Of a stretch of DNA of 64,000 bases, positions 37,272-45,986 are shown piece by piece. The position numbers were made by a program, and so were the translations under genes. Each line of letters begins with the position of its first letter. The stretch's first letter is position 1. Source of the stretch: an uncultured Lachnospiraceae bacterium (GTDB lineage: Bacteria > Bacillota > Clostridia > Lachnospirales > Lachnospiraceae); the NCBI GenBank assembly GCA_900316625.1, contig ONDO01000003.1, positions 1 to 64,000 on the forward strand. Direction: 5' to 3'. The notes under the pieces were generated by a model that worked only from the letters and a program-made list of their open reading frames with translations, had not been told where the DNA came from and searched no databases.

Positions 37272-39023
37272 TTACGCTTCTACTCCTTCAAACTGGGAAT
37301 GATAGAGTTTCGAATAGAAACCGTCCTCTTTTAACAAGCTATCATGATTCCCCTGCTCAATGATCTTCCCATCCTTCATGACAAGGATTACATCTGCAGT
37401 ACGAATGGTCGAGAGTCTGTGTGCGACGATGAAACTGGTGTGACCATTCATCAGCTTGTCGAAAGCTGACTGGATCTTCAGTTCCGTTCTGGTATCTATG
37501 CTGGACGTTGCTTCATCGAGGATAAGCATCTGGGGGTGGCAAAGCATAACTCTCGTGATACAGAGAAGCTGCTTTTCCCCCTGGCTCATATCACTGTCCG
37601 TAATAACAGTATCCAGCTTCTGCGGCATACGGCGAATGAATTCCCAGCTGTGTGCTTCCTTAGCCGCTGCAATAATCTCTTCATCTGTAGCTTCCGGACG
37701 TCCAAAAGCGATATTCTCACGTACGGTTCCATTTCTAAGCCAGGTTTCCTGGAGAACCATTCCATAATTCCTACGAAGAGAATGACGCGTCACATCTGTA
37801 ATCTTCCGATCATCCACCTGAATGCTTCCCGCATCTGTCTCATAGAATCTCATCAGAAGGTTGATCAAGGTTGTTTTGCCGCAACCGGTAGGACCTACAA
37901 TGGCAACTCTCATACCTGGCGTCACATCCAGGTTAAAGTCCTTAATCAGTTCCTTGTCCTTATCATAAGAGAAGGCCAGATCCTTGATCTTAATCTTCCC
38001 TTTTATACTTCCGAGTTCTTCCGGCTTCTCTTCCACTTCCGCAGGTTCTTCGATCAGTTCGAAGATACGATCTGCACAGGCAAGCGCGTTCTGCAGTTCT
38101 GTAACAACAGAAGAGATATCATTGAAAGGTTTCATGTACTGGTTGGCATAAGTCAAAAGCACGGAGAGACCACCGACTGTAAGTCTTCCAATCAGAATCA
38201 TCTGTGCACCCACAAGAGCCACAAAAGCATAGATGACGGAGTTTACGGCTCGGGTACAGGGATTGGTAAGGCTGGAATAGAAGATTGCCTTCTGAGAGTA
38301 CTCCTGAAGCTCCGTATTGATCTTCTCGAAGCGTTCCGATGCAGTCTTTCCATAACCAAAAGCCTGAACCACACGCTGATTACCAACCATCTCATTAATC
38401 AGCCCCGTCTCATCGCCTCTTGCTTCTGCCTGCTTACGGAACATGGAGTAGCTTCGTCTGGCAATGAATCTGGCAACCAGGAAGGTCACAGGCGTCAGCA
38501 CAACAACGATCAGAGTGATCTGCCAGGATTTACGGATCATGAAGACCAGTGTCACCACGATCGTAACGACACCGGTGAAAAGCTGGGTCAGACCCATCAG
38601 AAGTCCATCTGAGAACTGATCGCAATCGGCAATGACACGACCAACCACATCTCCTGTAGAATGACTGTCCAGGTAGGAGAGCGGTAACTTCTGAATACGA
38701 CGGATTGCCTTGGCGCGGATATTTCGAACAACGCTGTAGGTCAGACGGTTGTTCATGGTGTTCATCACCCAGGTCAGAACCGAATTCAGTACGATCAGGA
38801 TCGTAATATACTTGGAATATTCCGCAACAAGTCCAAAATCAACCCGGCTCTTACCAATCAGTGCATCAATAGCATCACCGAAGAGGAAGGGAATATAGAG
38901 CTGAAGGAATACCGTAAGTGCAGCCAGAATGGTACTTATGAAGAGCAGGAACCTATATCTTCCAATCTCATGCAGAACTTTTTTCAGAGTTGCAGCATTG
39001 CCTTTATTCTTGAACTTCTTCAT
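37272..39023 (-). CDS. heterodimeric ABC exporter, catalytic-site subunit
   Basis: A 583-residue half-transporter: six membrane helices (about 25-315) then an ABC domain with Walker A GPTGCGKTTL, Q-loop, Walker B ILDEATSSID with catalytic Glu, and switch His in VAHRLSTI. The signature is degenerate (MSQGE instead of LSGGQ). Paired with the next gene, whose defects are complementary, this gives one active and one inactive ATP site, as in BmrCD/TM287-288 type exporters of drugs or lipids. ATG overlaps the upstream stop by 4 nt; AGGAGG site. Confidence 0.9.
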   Translation of the reverse strand: MKKFKNKGNAATLKKVLHEIGRYRFLLFISTILAALTVFLQLYIPFLFGDAIDALIGKSRVDFGLVAEYSKYITILIVLNSVLTWVMNTMNNRLTYSVVRNIRAKAIRRIQKLPLSYLDSHSTGDVVGRVIADCDQFSDGLLMGLTQLFTGVVTIVVTLVFMIRKSWQITLIVVVLTPVTFLVARFIARRSYSMFRKQAEARGDETGLINEMVGNQRVVQAFGYGKTASERFEKINTELQEYSQKAIFYSSLTNPCTRAVNSVIYAFVALVGAQMILIGRLTVGGLSVLLTYANQYMKPFNDISSVVTELQNALACADRIFELIEEPAEVEEKPEELGSIKGKIKIKDLAFSYDKDKELIKDFNLDVTPGMRVAIVGPTGCGKTTLINLLMRFYETDAGSIQVDDRKITDVTRHSLRRNYGMVLQETWLRNGTVRENIAFGRPEATDEEIIAAAKEAHSWEFIRRMPQKLDTVITDSDMSQGEKQLLCITRVMLCHPQMLILDEATSSIDTRTELKIQSAFDKLMNGHTSFIVAHRLSTIRTADVILVMKDGKIIEQGNHDSLLKEDGFYSKLYHSQFEGVEA

Positions 39024-40786
39024 GCCTGCACCTCCTCTCCAGGGAACTGGGACGCATGGATTTCCTGATATACCTCACAGGTCTTCAGGAGCTCATCATG
39101 GCTTCCCTTTCCAACCAGCTTACCATCATCTAATACCAGGATCTGGTCCGCATTTCTGATACTTGACGTTCTCTGGGAGACGATAAATACCGTAAGATCT
39201 CCCTCGAGATTGTTGATTGCCTTACGAAGTGCAGCGTCCGTTGCGAAGTCCAGTGCACTCGAAGAATCATCGAGTACCAGAATCTCCGGCTTTCTTGCCA
39301 GGGCCCTCGCAATCGTTAGTCTCTGTTTCTGGCCGCCCGAGAAATTACGGCCGTTTTGTTCTACGCCGGCGTCGAGTTTACCATCTTTACCTTCTACAAC
39401 TTCCTTAGCCTGAGCAGTTTCGAGTGCCTTCCAGAGGTCCTCATCGCTCACACCAGTCAGTCCCATGGTCAGATTATCCCGGATACTTCCTTCGAAGAGG
39501 ACTGCTTTCTGAGGAACCATGGCAATACGATCCGTCAGGCCATTCTTGGGATAGTCCTTTACATTGATTCCGTCCACTTCGACAGCACCTTCTGTCACAT
39601 CGTAGAATCGGGGAATCAGATTCACCAGCGTCGACTTACCAGAGCCCGTACCACCGATGATACCGATGGTCTCTCCTCTCCTAGCCGTGAATTCGATGTC
39701 AGTAAGTGCTTCGTCGCCCCCACCCTCATAGCAGAAGGACACATGGGAGAAATGTACAGCATCCGCTGCACTTGCCGCCTGATTGTCTTCTGCACCATCT
39801 CGCTCTGTCGCATGAGAGATGAGTTCTTCCGGAAATTCCATGCCAGGATTGATATCAAGAACCTGTGCTACACGGTCACCACATGCAAGTGCACGGTTAA
39901 TGGTAACAATGAGATTGGCAAGTTTAATCAATTCTACGATCATCTGTGCCATGTAGTTATACATAGCTACGACAGCACCCGTCTCGAGAACCCCTGCATT
40001 CACACGGATGGCTCCAACCTGAATCAGAACAACCGTTGCAACATTAATGAGGACATAGGTTACGGGATTCATGAGAGCAGAGATTCTGCCGACAAGGAGA
40101 TTCAGATGGGTAAGCTCTTCATTTGCGAAGTCAAAAGAAGCTACCTCATCCTCTTCGCGACAGAATGCGCGGATGACCCTCACTCCGGTGAGGTTCTCAC
40201 TGGTAAGGCCGAGAACGCGGTCAAGCTTAGCCTGCACCTTGCGGTAGAGGGGAATGGATAAGGCCATGAGGCCGTAGATTACCAGGGAGAGAATGGGAAT
40301 CGCAACTACGAAAACCAGGGCGCTCTTCACATCGATGAAGAAAGAACATACCATGGCACCAAGCACAATGAAGGGGCTGCGGAGCAGAAGGCGAAGCACC
40401 ATATTGACGCCATTCTGCAGCGTATTCATATCGCTGGTCATTCGAGTGATCAGGGTATCTGTTCCCAGCGTATCCACGCGGGAATATGAGAGACTCTGGA
40501 TATGATCAAAGAGTTTCTGTCTTAGATCCGTCGCAAAACCAACAGATGCCTTCGCAGCAAACCACTGTGCTGTGATCGAGAAAGCTAGTCCGACGGCTGC
40601 AAGAAGCAGTAGGAAGATGAAGCGCTCCAGGATATAGACCTTGTCCCCATTAGCGATTCCTCGATCGATAATATCTGCAATTACCAGGGGCACAATCAGG
40701 TCCATCAGCGCTTCTAATAACTTAAAAAGCGGAGCCAGTATGGATTCCTTGCGGTAGGGTCGCAGGAATGGGAATAATTTCTTCAC
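39020..40786 (-). CDS. heterodimeric ABC exporter, degenerate-site subunit
   Basis: A 588-residue half-transporter with membrane domain (about 1-300) and ABC domain: Walker A GGTGSGKSTLVN, intact signature FSGGQKQR, but Walker B VLDDSSSALD with Asp at the catalytic Glu position and Gln in place of the switch His (VSQRTSSI). Its Walker motifs with the degenerate signature of the partner form the non-hydrolysing site. Start chosen: GTG at 40786 with GAAGGGA 8 nt upstream; the open frame runs to 40834. Promoter TTGAGT (40869-40874), 17 bp, CATAAT (40846-40851). A separate small transcription unit lies immediately upstream. Confidence 0.9.
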   Translation of the reverse strand: MKKLFPFLRPYRKESILAPLFKLLEALMDLIVPLVIADIIDRGIANGDKVYILERFIFLLLLAAVGLAFSITAQWFAAKASVGFATDLRQKLFDHIQSLSYSRVDTLGTDTLITRMTSDMNTLQNGVNMVLRLLLRSPFIVLGAMVCSFFIDVKSALVFVVAIPILSLVIYGLMALSIPLYRKVQAKLDRVLGLTSENLTGVRVIRAFCREEDEVASFDFANEELTHLNLLVGRISALMNPVTYVLINVATVVLIQVGAIRVNAGVLETGAVVAMYNYMAQMIVELIKLANLIVTINRALACGDRVAQVLDINPGMEFPEELISHATERDGAEDNQAASAADAVHFSHVSFCYEGGGDEALTDIEFTARRGETIGIIGGTGSGKSTLVNLIPRFYDVTEGAVEVDGINVKDYPKNGLTDRIAMVPQKAVLFEGSIRDNLTMGLTGVSDEDLWKALETAQAKEVVEGKDGKLDAGVEQNGRNFSGGQKQRLTIARALARKPEILVLDDSSSALDFATDAALRKAINNLEGDLTVFIVSQRTSSIRNADQILVLDDGKLVGKGSHDELLKTCEVYQEIHASQFPGEEVQA

Positions 40787-40930
40787 GATATGGTCCCTTC
40801 TCTTTACTGCTTTCCATGAGTCAGAAAGCCACAATAGCTTCTCGCATTATGACATGAAAAAGGACTTTACTCAAATTCGATCGTGAATATTCGTGACAAT
40901 CACCAGCGATTGTCTTCCCCATGCCAGATA

Positions 40931-40961
40931 GACGAAAAAGAGGGAAGGCTTCCGCCTTCCC
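40931..40961 (-). terminator. terminator of the tandem-repeat small transcription unit
   Basis: GGGAAGGC-GGAA-GCCTTCCC on the minus strand followed by TCTTTTTCG. The stem begins 4 nt after the stop codon of the small ORF. Confidence 0.92.
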
Positions 40962-40965
40962 CCGG

Positions 40966-41091
40966 TTACGACTCCTGACCTGCAAATCCGTGAAGCACAC
41001 GCCACTTCATCTGATCACTTGTCTGATACGTCGACATTCCATCTTCAAATCGGTGAAGCACTCGCCACCTCATCTCTGACTTCTCTGTCAT
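40966..41091 (-). CDS. candidate 41-residue small protein with two WRVLH repeats (or structured small RNA)
   Basis: Between a consensus promoter and a strong terminator lies one short ORF. The ATG at 41091 is about 5 nt from the predicted start point (leaderless); the next ATG, at 41073, gives 35 residues. The product contains MRWRVLHRFEDG and, 21 codons later, MKWRVLHGFAGQ. The DNA repeat has a period of exactly 63 nt, so the frame is kept. At RNA level each copy forms a hairpin TGARG-TGGCGWGTG-CTTCA in which one pair changes A-U to G-U. The unit is therefore either a micro-protein gene or a two-hairpin RNA. I know no family for it. Confidence 0.5.
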   Translation of the reverse strand: MTEKSEMRWRVLHRFEDGMSTYQTSDQMKWRVLHGFAGQES

Positions 41092-41102
41092 TTGTTAATG
41101 CT

Positions 41103-41131
41103 ATTGTATTATTGACTAGGCAATTTGTCAA
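41103..41131 (-). promoter_or_regulatory. consensus promoter of the tandem-repeat small unit
   Basis: TTGACA (41126-41131), 17-bp spacer, TACAAT (41103-41108) on the minus strand; predicted start near 41096. AT-rich DNA from 41132 to 41264 holds no other feature I can name. Confidence 0.85.
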
Positions 41132-41264
41132 TCAGTTTTTGTGCATTTCTTATAGTTTTTATACTCTATTTAATAATTATATTGTGCAAATCTATGTATT
41201 GTACCCGCAATAAAACATCACAACAAGATGTAGTGGCCTTCCTGTCCGTTACATATACAAAGCA

Positions 41265-42494
41265 CTATAACTTTGTCTTGATCAGCTTGGAATACTTATC
41301 CATATAGAGCTTATGCTCTTTTCTCGCATTGGTCTTCATAATCGCTACGGGGTTCTCCAGCATTCCCGCCATGCAATTCTTCTCAACCAGAAGAGCTACA
41401 ATCTTCGCTTCCTTCTCGTCGGTTCCTGCACAGATAGCTCCGTGGCCGGTCAGGAAAACGGCTCCATTCTTCTCCGGGAGTCCTTTTAGAATTTCCTTAC
41501 CGCCTGCTTCCTCAGGAACAGAGATCATCTCGATACCCGCTGTCATTGCAAAATCATCGATATAGGGAAGGATTCCTTCTCCGCGCTGGCTATAGAGTAC
41601 GGTTGCCGGCAGAGCTGACAGGTATGCCGTCTTGCCCGGCAGGGGATATACGGTGCAATAGCGATAGAGATCAGCTTCCGGAATCGGTTCTTCTAAGAGA
41701 TCCTTCATTCTGGGAGGAACCGGCTTCTTGGATTCCTTCTCCTCTGCTTCCATCTCTTCGATGACATCCGACTTGGCCTGCTCATTCTCATAAGCTTCTG
41801 CATCTTCATATGCGCCAACTTTTTCACCATAGATCTGACGACACATATCTTCAAGGGAGCGAACGACTGCAGCTGCCTCCTTATAGTCTTTTCCGAAGCA
41901 GATAGCTCCATGGTTTCTCATCAGGATAGCAAGGGAATCCGGTGTGTCCTGCACACGACTCTCCACAGCCTTGATCAGCTTATCTGTACCATTCATTCCA
42001 TACTCAGCACAAGGAACACTACTTCCGAAGAACTGCCACATATTCTGGCTGCCCTCATCCAGCCCAAAAGATGCCTGCGCTCCCTGACCGTCCTTCGTGG
42101 ATGTATCCGTCTGCCCTTCATTTTCCGAGGGGTCTACAATGGTAACAGTTGGTGCGGGTAAGTCTTCGCCCAGTGTGGATAAGACTGTCGCATATGTCTG
42201 ATGGGTGTGGATAACGAAAGCGATGTCTGCGCGATTACGGTAGATTGCTGCGTGAACTCCGAGTTCGGAAGAAGGCTTGATCTCGCCAGACCAGGACAGA
42301 TCTTCGATCTTCACTGCCACAAGATCCGCCGCCTTCAGATTCTCATAGGGGATTCCGCTCGGTGTAATGACGAACTCGTCGTCGGAGATACGAGCCGATA
42401 TATTGCCATACGTACGGGTAATCAGCGACTCAGCCTTCATGCGAAGACCTGCTTCGATCACCTGCTCACGTGCTTTTTGGTCATTGATAAACAT
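41265..42494 (-). CDS. tandem class II aldolase/adducin-domain protein
   Basis: A 409-residue protein with two class II aldolase/adducin folds. The first (about 1-235) has TYGNISARI, the metal-binding HTHQTYATVL and MRNHGAICFG; the second (about 265-400) has the shorter set YSQRGEGILPYIDDFAM and LTGHGAICAGTDEKEA. The acidic linker (about 225-260, EAYENEQAKSDVIEEMEAEEKE) joins them. Members cleave sugar phosphates such as fuculose or ribulose phosphate; substrate unknown here. The second domain lacks the HTH metal pair and may be structural. AGGAG site before ATG; it follows a small gene by 54 nt. Confidence 0.82.
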   Translation of the reverse strand: MFINDQKAREQVIEAGLRMKAESLITRTYGNISARISDDEFVITPSGIPYENLKAADLVAVKIEDLSWSGEIKPSSELGVHAAIYRNRADIAFVIHTHQTYATVLSTLGEDLPAPTVTIVDPSENEGQTDTSTKDGQGAQASFGLDEGSQNMWQFFGSSVPCAEYGMNGTDKLIKAVESRVQDTPDSLAILMRNHGAICFGKDYKEAAAVVRSLEDMCRQIYGEKVGAYEDAEAYENEQAKSDVIEEMEAEEKESKKPVPPRMKDLLEEPIPEADLYRYCTVYPLPGKTAYLSALPATVLYSQRGEGILPYIDDFAMTAGIEMISVPEEAGGKEILKGLPEKNGAVFLTGHGAICAGTDEKEAKIVALLVEKNCMAGMLENPVAIMKTNARKEHKLYMDKYSKLIKTKL

Positions 42495-42548
42495 AGAACG
42501 CTCCTAAGGTAAGCTTAGACAGGCTTTTCACCCGCCATAAGTCGTTAG

Positions 42549-42794
42549 TTATTTGCGAAGTGCGTCCAGGAGATTCAGATCCGCAGCCATATTCTTCAGG
42601 ATTTCGAGATTATCCTTCATATACTGCTCTAACAGCCCTATCTCCTCATCAGTAAAGCCCTCTGACTTCATGATCTTACACACCGGGATGACTCCCTCAG
42701 CACTTCTGTCGATATCCTCAAAGGTAACATAAGCCAGTTTCTTACCATCCTTCTTCACGATGGAAGATACTCGCATTGTCATTGTATCTCTCAT
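42549..42794 (-). CDS. hypothetical protein, 81 residues
   Basis: Unrecognised small cytoplasmic protein: a beta-rich start (MRVSSIVKKDGKKLAYVTFED) and a helical, acidic second half (FTDEEIGLLEQYMKDNLEILKNMAADL). GAAGGGAG precedes the ATG and an extended -10 (TGTTATAAT, near 42826-42834) lies upstream, supporting expression. Probably co-transcribed with the aldolase-like gene. Confidence 0.65.
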   Translation of the reverse strand: MRDTMTMRVSSIVKKDGKKLAYVTFEDIDRSAEGVIPVCKIMKSEGFTDEEIGLLEQYMKDNLEILKNMAADLNLLDALRK

Positions 42795-42894
42795 AAGCGC
42801 TCCCTTCTCTTACTTTGGGGATATTATAACATATCCGATGAGAATGCATTTTCCTGTCTTTTAAGCGAAGACCCCCCTTTGATCCACTCATCCT

Positions 42895-42990
42895 GCGCTA
42901 GACGGGGCGCTGCGGTCCTGTGGACCGCGTTCAGCGCCGACCGAGCCGGAGGCGAGAACTCGAACCTTCGAGTTCTCGGCCGGGCTCGGT
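42895..42990. repeat. GC-rich palindromes and partial copy of a tRNA-Gly 3' end
   Basis: GCGCTAGACGGG (42895-42906) repeats exactly the terminal 12 nt of the tRNA-Gly gene at 43035. It is followed by two hairpins: GGCGCTG-C-GGTCC / GGACC-..-CAGCGCC (42905-42938) and CGAGAACTCGAA / TTCGAGTTCTCG (42953-42978, 12-bp perfect), the latter flanked by ACCGAGCC/GGGCTCGGT. Base composition is far richer in G+C than the neighbours. Confidence 0.8.
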
Positions 42991-42992
42991 TA

Positions 42993-43027
42993 CGAAAAAG
43001 GGAGGTCGAATGACCTCCCCTTTTTCG
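42993..43027. terminator. terminator of the tRNA-Gly pair
   Basis: CGAAAAAGGGAGGTC-GAAT-GACCTCCC-C-TTTTTCG, a near-symmetrical hairpin usable on both strands. Confidence 0.9.
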
Positions 43028-43034
43028 TAATAGA

Positions 43035-43106
43035 GCGCTAGACGGGACTCGAACCCGCGACCCCAACCTTGGGAAGGTCGTGCTCCACCAACTGAGCCAC
43101 TAGCGC
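43035..43106 (-). tRNA. tRNA-Gly (anticodon CCC)
   Basis: The minus strand folds into a 72-nt cloverleaf: acceptor GCGCTAG/CTAGCGC, D arm, anticodon arm CGACC-TTCCCAA-GGTTG with anticodon CCC, T arm GCGGG-TTCGAGT-CCCGT. No encoded CCA. Confidence 0.93.
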
Positions 43107-43130
43107 ATATGATTAATTCAAATAAAATAA

Positions 43131-43200
43131 GCGGGTGATGGGAATCGAACCCACATATCCAGCTTGGAAGGCTGGTGTTCTACCACTGAACTACACCCGC
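43131..43200 (-). tRNA. tRNA-Gly (anticodon UCC)
   Basis: A 70-nt cloverleaf on the minus strand: acceptor GCGGGTG/CACCCGC, anticodon arm CCAGC-CTTCCAA-GCTGG with anticodon TCC, T loop TTCGATT. No encoded CCA. Transcribed with the downstream tRNA-Gly(CCC), 24 nt away. Confidence 0.94.
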
Positions 43201-43223
43201 GTATTGCTTTTTGCAACATGTAA

Positions 43224-43252
43224 AATTTATCAAAACAAGGGCCATGTGTCAA
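43224..43252 (-). promoter_or_regulatory. promoter of the tRNA-Gly pair
   Basis: TTGACA (43247-43252), 17-bp spacer, TAAATT (43224-43229) on the minus strand. The -35 lies inside the 3' arm of the preceding terminator hairpin. Confidence 0.75.
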
Positions 43253-43284
43253 GGACTTTTCCAAAGAAAAGCCGACACATGGCC
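43240..43284 (-). terminator. terminator of the GTPase/YhaO/YhaN operon
   Basis: A 19-bp hairpin: GGCCATGTGTC-GG-CTTTTC paired with GAAAAG-CC-GACACATGGCC. T-rich sequence follows on the minus strand. Confidence 0.85.
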
Positions 43285-43313
43285 GAAATACGTTCTACAT
43301 TTGCGAAGCGGTA

Positions 43314-45986
43314 TTACATTCTGCTCTCGTGGCAGGTGAAGTAGATGATCTGCTTCTTCTGTGAGAGCCTCTCCAGGAGGTCTGTTCCCGCCTTGATCTT
43401 CTCTGGATCCAGGTTCGTGAAGGGATCATCTAAGATGACCATGGGCTGTTCCTGCCGATAGAGGACATCAATCAGGGCGAATCTGGCGCAGAGGAAGGCG
43501 AGATCCTGGTAACCTGCACTCAGGTAGGCCGAGCTTCTCGTCTGACCGCGATAGTGGAAGAGGATAGACAGATCCATATCCAGTTCGAAGTCCTCCGGAC
43601 TTAGTTCCTGTCCTTCTCCCGGATTCAGCATGCCGAGATATACTCTCATGCCATCCTGCAAGGGTCTCATATATCTCAGCTGGAACTTATCCTTGGCTTT
43701 CTGCAGATATTCCACCGTCTTATTCAGGATATTCACTCTCTCCTTGAGGTAGCGTTCTTCCTCCTGCATGGCCTGCAGGCGGTCCTTCTCTTCCTCATGC
43801 TGGACCAGGGACTCTGAGATCTGGCTCACATCCTCTGCATCCTTGGGAATGAATCGATTCAGCTCAGCGATCTTCTCATCGAGATTTGCCTGCTCTTCCT
43901 GAAGGGATTCGATGGTTCCCTCGTCTTCCTCAGGAGCTTCTTCCGCCATAGCCTCAATCTCCTTGCCCAGAGCATCTGCTTCTTCTGTCAGTTGGCCATA
44001 GAGCTTGGTATTGCTTCGAATCTCGGTCAGACGCTTTGTAATATCGTCATCTTCGCCTTCTTCCATGGGGAAGCGGCCCAGATATGCATCGAGACTCTTT
44101 CGATTCTCTTCTATTCTCTTCTGCAGACTCTCGATCTGTTCCAGGCGGTCCAGATATTCACGTTCCGCCTTGGAGTCACGTTCCAGTCGTGCTATCACAT
44201 CTTGCTCGTTCATCTCATGGAAGAGGTCTGCCCCATAATTCTCAGCATAGGGACGCAGTGCGGTATAAAGCGTAAGCTGCAGGTCAGACAGGGTATCCAG
44301 TACGCCTGACGTATGGTCTAACATGGTATCTTCGAGACTCTTCAGGTGCTCGAAGCGGTCCACTTTCCTCTGTACCTCACGAAGTCGGTCCAGTACAGAC
44401 TCTTCTTCGCCAGGATAATGCTCCTTGAAGGCATCTCCGACCTTCTTCAGTCTCTCCTCTTCCTCCCTAAGTTCCAGAATTCTCTCTTCGAGCTCTCCGA
44501 GTTTTGCCTCTTCTGCCTCGCGTTCCCTCCTGTTACGGTATCTGCGAAGGACAGCACCAATAATCGTAAATCCCAGGATCACAATTCCGGCCAAGAGGCA
44601 GCCTAGTGAGATATAGGGGGCCCGGATACTCTTCGAGAAGGAGACAAAGGAATAAGAAGCTCCGAAGAAGAGTAGTGACAGGACCAGTCCCAAGAGCGTT
44701 CTGCCTCTTCCATCCCGGATGCGTTCTTCCTTATGATCCTTCTCTTCACTCGAAGACTTTGCGCGTTCCAGGCTCTCTTCCAGCTCGTTTGTCTTGCCAT
44801 AGAGCGTCAGCAGCTTCTGCTCAGCCGACTGGACGCTCTGCGCCAGTTTTGCATCCGGTAGGCCACCGTGGAAGTATTCCTTCAGTTCCATGAGCTCATG
44901 CTTGTCGCTTTCCGACATCTGAACACTTCTGGACCGCATGCGAAGTTCCATCAGACGATCCGCCTGACCCTTCCATGCATTCTGGTCCTCCTCACTCGGA
45001 ATCTCCTTATGGAAGAGGGCATCGAGACGATTGATCTCACTCTCTTCCGGAAGCTTCGAAATCACTTCCTGCAGGCTGGTCTCATCCGCACGGATTCTCT
45101 GGTCCATCTCCTCCGCTGCTGTCTGGTCTTCATCCAAGGGCACGCCCTGGGCGAAGAAATCATCGAGAATTCCAAGACGCTCTCTGTCTCGATCCAGCTG
45201 AGCCTTCTTCTCGTGATAAGCACCTAAGGCCTGTTCCATACGGCTTCTCTCCGCAATCTTCTGGCCAAGCTCTCTCTTCTGTTTCTCTAATTCCTTCAGG
45301 TCGGCTTTCCGTTTATTCAGAAGCTCCCTCTGGTGAAGATAAGTCTCCGTCAGAAGCGGAATCTCCTCCACCTGTGCCTTGGATTCCAGGATGGATTCCC
45401 TGATCTTCGTCAGCTTACCAGGATTAATCTGGCTGTTCCTCAGGTACTCCTTCTTCGCATCCTCTACACGCTTTAGAGCTGCATCGAACTGATTGATATC
45501 ATCCCGCGCCGCCTGCAGGTTGCCCATCTTGGCATTGAGAGAATCTGTCATGGAAGCCTGGATGGATAACTGAGGGATAAATATAGAACGTTCATAAGAC
45601 TCGCGGTCTACGCCAAATAGCTCTTCCCCCACCTTCTCGCTGTAATCCGTCGACTCGCGACCCGTGCTGGTATCGATGAGCGTGAAGGTATCGTCGATGT
45701 CCTTCTTACCGAAGGTTCGCTCGATGCGATAACTGCCCTTGTCCGTCGTAAATGTAAGGCTTCCTCCGTAGATTCCGCCACTCCAGGGTTCGTAATGCTC
45801 TCTTTCCGTCAGTTCCTTTCTGCGCGGTGCATAAGGAAGACCATAGAACATAGACTTGAGGAAGACAGAAAAGGTCGTCTTACCCCATCCATTCTCTTCA
45901 AGAATCTTATTCATACCTGGCTTGAAATCATACTTCAAGTCACAGAGCCGGCCAAAACCGGTGATATAACATGATTCCAGTCTCAT
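43314..45986 (-). CDS. Rad50/SbcC-like coiled-coil ATPase (YhaN-type)
   Basis: An 890-residue SMC-like protein: N-terminal ATPase half (GFGRLCDLKYDFKPGMNKILEENGWGKTTFSVFLKSMFYG in parts; P-loop ENGWGKTT), long coiled coils (about 170-400 and 480-770) interrupted by two membrane-like segments near 425-475 (GLVLSLLFFGASYSFVSF; LGCLLAGIVILGFTIIGAV), and the C-terminal half with signature LSAGYQDLAFLCARFALIDVL and Walker B MVILDDPFTNLD. YhaN-type proteins pair with an Mre11-like partner, encoded just upstream with 4-nt overlap. The first Gly of the Walker A pattern is Glu, and the putative membrane hairpin at the coil apex is notable. Confidence 0.85.
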   Translation of the reverse strand: MRLESCYITGFGRLCDLKYDFKPGMNKILEENGWGKTTFSVFLKSMFYGLPYAPRRKELTEREHYEPWSGGIYGGSLTFTTDKGSYRIERTFGKKDIDDTFTLIDTSTGRESTDYSEKVGEELFGVDRESYERSIFIPQLSIQASMTDSLNAKMGNLQAARDDINQFDAALKRVEDAKKEYLRNSQINPGKLTKIRESILESKAQVEEIPLLTETYLHQRELLNKRKADLKELEKQKRELGQKIAERSRMEQALGAYHEKKAQLDRDRERLGILDDFFAQGVPLDEDQTAAEEMDQRIRADETSLQEVISKLPEESEINRLDALFHKEIPSEEDQNAWKGQADRLMELRMRSRSVQMSESDKHELMELKEYFHGGLPDAKLAQSVQSAEQKLLTLYGKTNELEESLERAKSSSEEKDHKEERIRDGRGRTLLGLVLSLLFFGASYSFVSFSKSIRAPYISLGCLLAGIVILGFTIIGAVLRRYRNRREREAEEAKLGELEERILELREEEERLKKVGDAFKEHYPGEEESVLDRLREVQRKVDRFEHLKSLEDTMLDHTSGVLDTLSDLQLTLYTALRPYAENYGADLFHEMNEQDVIARLERDSKAEREYLDRLEQIESLQKRIEENRKSLDAYLGRFPMEEGEDDDITKRLTEIRSNTKLYGQLTEEADALGKEIEAMAEEAPEEDEGTIESLQEEQANLDEKIAELNRFIPKDAEDVSQISESLVQHEEEKDRLQAMQEEERYLKERVNILNKTVEYLQKAKDKFQLRYMRPLQDGMRVYLGMLNPGEGQELSPEDFELDMDLSILFHYRGQTRSSAYLSAGYQDLAFLCARFALIDVLYRQEQPMVILDDPFTNLDPEKIKAGTDLLERLSQKKQIIYFTCHESRM

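Noticed and set aside
42824..43066. 80-codon open frame over the tRNA terminator and palindromes
   Set aside because: Translates tRNA-Gly sequence and hairpins; low-complexity product, no ribosome binding site.
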